This document shows positions 20,846 to 22,254 of a stretch of DNA of 22,254 nt, in pieces. Origin of the DNA: a virus; the IMG/VR virus record IMGVR_UViG_3300000929_000292, positions 1 to 22,254 of that record. One strand, written 5' to 3'. The notes under the pieces were generated by a model, which saw only the letters and a list, made by a program, of their open reading frames with translations, was not told the origin of the DNA and did not search any database. Every line of letters starts with the position of its first letter. Position 1 is the stretch's first letter. The position numbers were made by a program, and so were the translations under genes.

Positions 20846-22254
20846 TTATGCAACTATTTCTGCAAATTTTTGGGTAATTACCCGACTTTTTTTCTTTGAC
20901 CCATTAGACTGCCCAAACGCTTTTGCGATTTTCTTTGCAGTCATATCACTTGATACTGTTAATTCATCGATCTCACCTTGCATATTTGCGTCATCTGAAC
21001 GCAGAATGAAGCGGCGATCATAGCCCAAGTTGTTATCAAAGATAGCACAACCTTTCTGACGGAGATCACGCTTTGCGGCGCTAGTCTCTTTTTTGTAGTT
21101 ATCGTTCCAACCGTTTGTAGTCACTGCTTGGCGAACTGCACCGTTTACCTCACGACCACTTTCACAAACAAAGTAGTTGAGTGTTTTACAGCCCATATTA
21201 CCAATCTCTTTCACAAGAGTAGCGGTCTCATTACGACCATTCATCTTAACGATCTTGCCGTTGATCTCAACACTATAAGAACGAGTGTATGAGCGTCTAG
21301 CGGTATAATCATCACCACGGTTAACGTGGAACCAATTGCTATCACCATCAGTCAGAGAAACAAAGTTCATCTTCTGGAATGAATGCTTTTGACGGAATGC
21401 TTTAATCTTGTATTGCATTGCCATCAGAGCGGCGTTCAAAGGTGTGTTACCCAGAGCCTCATACTCAGAACGAGCCATACCGTAAGGACCATTTGCTTGC
21501 CAGAACATCATTTTGAAAGCTTCTTCATAATCACGCTTTGGCATAGTAGAACTAAACAGTTCAATCAGACCAAGTTCATGGCTATCAAAGTTTGTCATAG
21601 TTGGCTTCACTGCTAACTTGGCTTCTTCAATAGCTTTCCAACCATCGCCGCCACCAGTTGAGGTGAAGGCATAAACTTCGAAAGGAATACCAACTCGCTT
21701 GCAAAACATTAACAAGGCAAGTAGCTGACGGATAACAGCAGGCAATGCACGATGCATCGACCCAGAGTAATCAATCAACATCATCATACCATGCGATTGA
21801 GCATCGGCTAATTGTTGAACTTGCTTAAACAGGTGATCATCGTACTTGAAGCGGTGAAGCTTATTAACGTCAAGTGTACCTTTAGTAGAAGTACGGGCAC
21901 GGGCAGAACGATAAGCCGCTTTACGCATCTCAAACTCTTTGACCATCAAGTTTACAACTTGCTTAGTCTCACGAAGGAAGTTAGCGTAATCTTGCTCTTT
22001 AAAATGGTAGGAGCTGTCATCTAGACCACGATCTTTCATTTCTTTAAGAACACGCTCTACAACATCACGGCGACCTTGCGCAATGAGATTGTAAGGCACT
22101 GTAGAGGCATCTGACTGCTCTTTAGTCAAACCTTTTACATAAACAGTGTCACTAGTATCAAGTAGCTCAGACTGCTTAGAGTTGAAGTTGACATCGGTCA
22201 TTGCTTCATCAGTGCTAGAACCAGCTTCAGGCTGAGGTGCTGACTCTTCAGAAG
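20846..22254 (-). CDS. cobT: CobT-like VWA-domain protein, 5' end outside window
   Basis: The frame is open to the right edge, so the N-terminus is missing. An ATG at 22199-22201 exists but has no Shine-Dalgarno sequence, and the codons before it read in frame (SEESAPQPEAGSSTDEA). That is the acidic Pro/Ser/Glu linker expected between the N-terminal part and the VWA domain of CobT-like proteins. Counting from that Met, the MIDAS metal site is MMLIDYSGSMH (140-150, DxSxS), with the second element GNTPLNAAL (251-259) and the third VSLTDGDSN (281-289). The VWA domain probably works with the adjacent AAA ATPase as a chelatase-like or MoxR/VWA remodelling machine. About 200 residues follow the MIDAS Asp/Ser motif, ending AEIVA. 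Function in the phage is unknown. Confidence 0.88.
   Translation of the reverse strand, partial: SEESAPQPEAGSSTDEAMTDVNFNSKQSELLDTSDTVYVKGLTKEQSDASTVPYNLIAQGRRDVVERVLKEMKDRGLDDSSYHFKEQDYANFLRETKQVVNLMVKEFEMRKAAYRSARARTSTKGTLDVNKLHRFKYDDHLFKQVQQLADAQSHGMMMLIDYSGSMHRALPAVIRQLLALLMFCKRVGIPFEVYAFTSTGGGDGWKAIEEAKLAVKPTMTNFDSHELGLIELFSSTMPKRDYEEAFKMMFWQANGPYGMARSEYEALGNTPLNAALMAMQYKIKAFRQKHSFQKMNFVSLTDGDSNWFHVNRGDDYTARRSYTRSYSVEINGKIVKMNGRNETATLVKEIGNMGCKTLNYFVCESGREVNGAVRQAVTTNGWNDNYKKETSAAKRDLRQKGCAIFDNNLGYDRRFILRSDDANMQGEIDELTVSSDMTAKKIAKAFGQSNGSKKKSRVITQKFAEIVA

Noticed and set aside
1-22254. tRNA genes, CRISPR arrays or insertion sequences
   Set aside because: Intergenic gaps are all short and I see no cloverleaf-like CCA-ended segments, spaced repeats or transposase frames; the HNH gene is a free-standing homing type rather than a transposon.

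Overview
The window reads as part of a T4-like (Tevenvirinae-related) tailed phage genome, most probably from a marine or other aquatic habitat. The basis is an almost complete T4-type replication cluster: sliding clamp gp45, clamp-loader subunits gp44 and gp62, translational repressor RegA, and DNA polymerase gp43. Alongside it are genes typical of environmental T4-like phages: a CobS/MoxR-type AAA ATPase, a CobT-type VWA protein, a small heat-shock protein, and PKD/LRR/LamG adhesins. The DNA is AT-rich. Every gene I accept lies on the minus strand, so the region is read from high to low coordinates. Coding is dense; no gap exceeds 300 bases, and I see no tRNA, rRNA, CRISPR array or insertion sequence. 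The host cannot be named from this sequence.

Layout in transcription order. (1) 22254-19312: a 5'-truncated VWA protein, an AAA ATPase with its own TTGACA-N17-TAGAAT promoter, and a small winged-helix-like protein, closed by a 12-bp-stem terminator. (2) 19261-15808: replication operon gp45, an acidic conserved hypothetical protein, a DsbA-like protein, gp44, a free-standing HNH endonuclease, gp62 and RegA, many joined by overlaps or TAATATG-type junctions. (3) 15780-15187: hsp20 with a T4-late-type TATAAATA box, a long leader and a terminator. (4) 15172-4188: about 11 kb of virion/adhesion genes, with further TATAAATA boxes. These include a 534-aa protein that looks enzyme-like, a tail-fibre-repeat protein, a 1549-aa PKD+LRR+LamG adhesin, a second PKD+LRR protein, and a 526-aa virion-type protein. 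(5) 4170-1: DNA polymerase gp43, then a TET-associated-type glycosyltransferase (TAGT) with a strong promoter, followed by three small or partial genes, one of which (132-305) is a 57-aa paralogue of its neighbour.

How they work together (inference from families): gp45/44/62/43 form the replisome core, and RegA tunes translation of the cluster. Several start sites here share an ATTATG context resembling T4 RegA targets. TAGT suggests that the phage sugar-modifies its own DNA bases. The adhesin block, inserted between regA/hsp20 and gp43, would supply host recognition. The AAA+VWA pair is a chelatase-like or MoxR-like machine of unknown role in phage infection.

Points most worth a second look: sigma70-type promoters whose -10 boxes abut the gp43 and gp45 start codons, predicting leaderless mRNAs; late-type boxes similarly abutting two other starts; the TAGT island with its paralogous small genes; the polymerase split from its usual cluster by an adhesin island; a 45-bp nearly identical repeat linking the two PKD/LRR genes; and the unclassified 534-aa protein.
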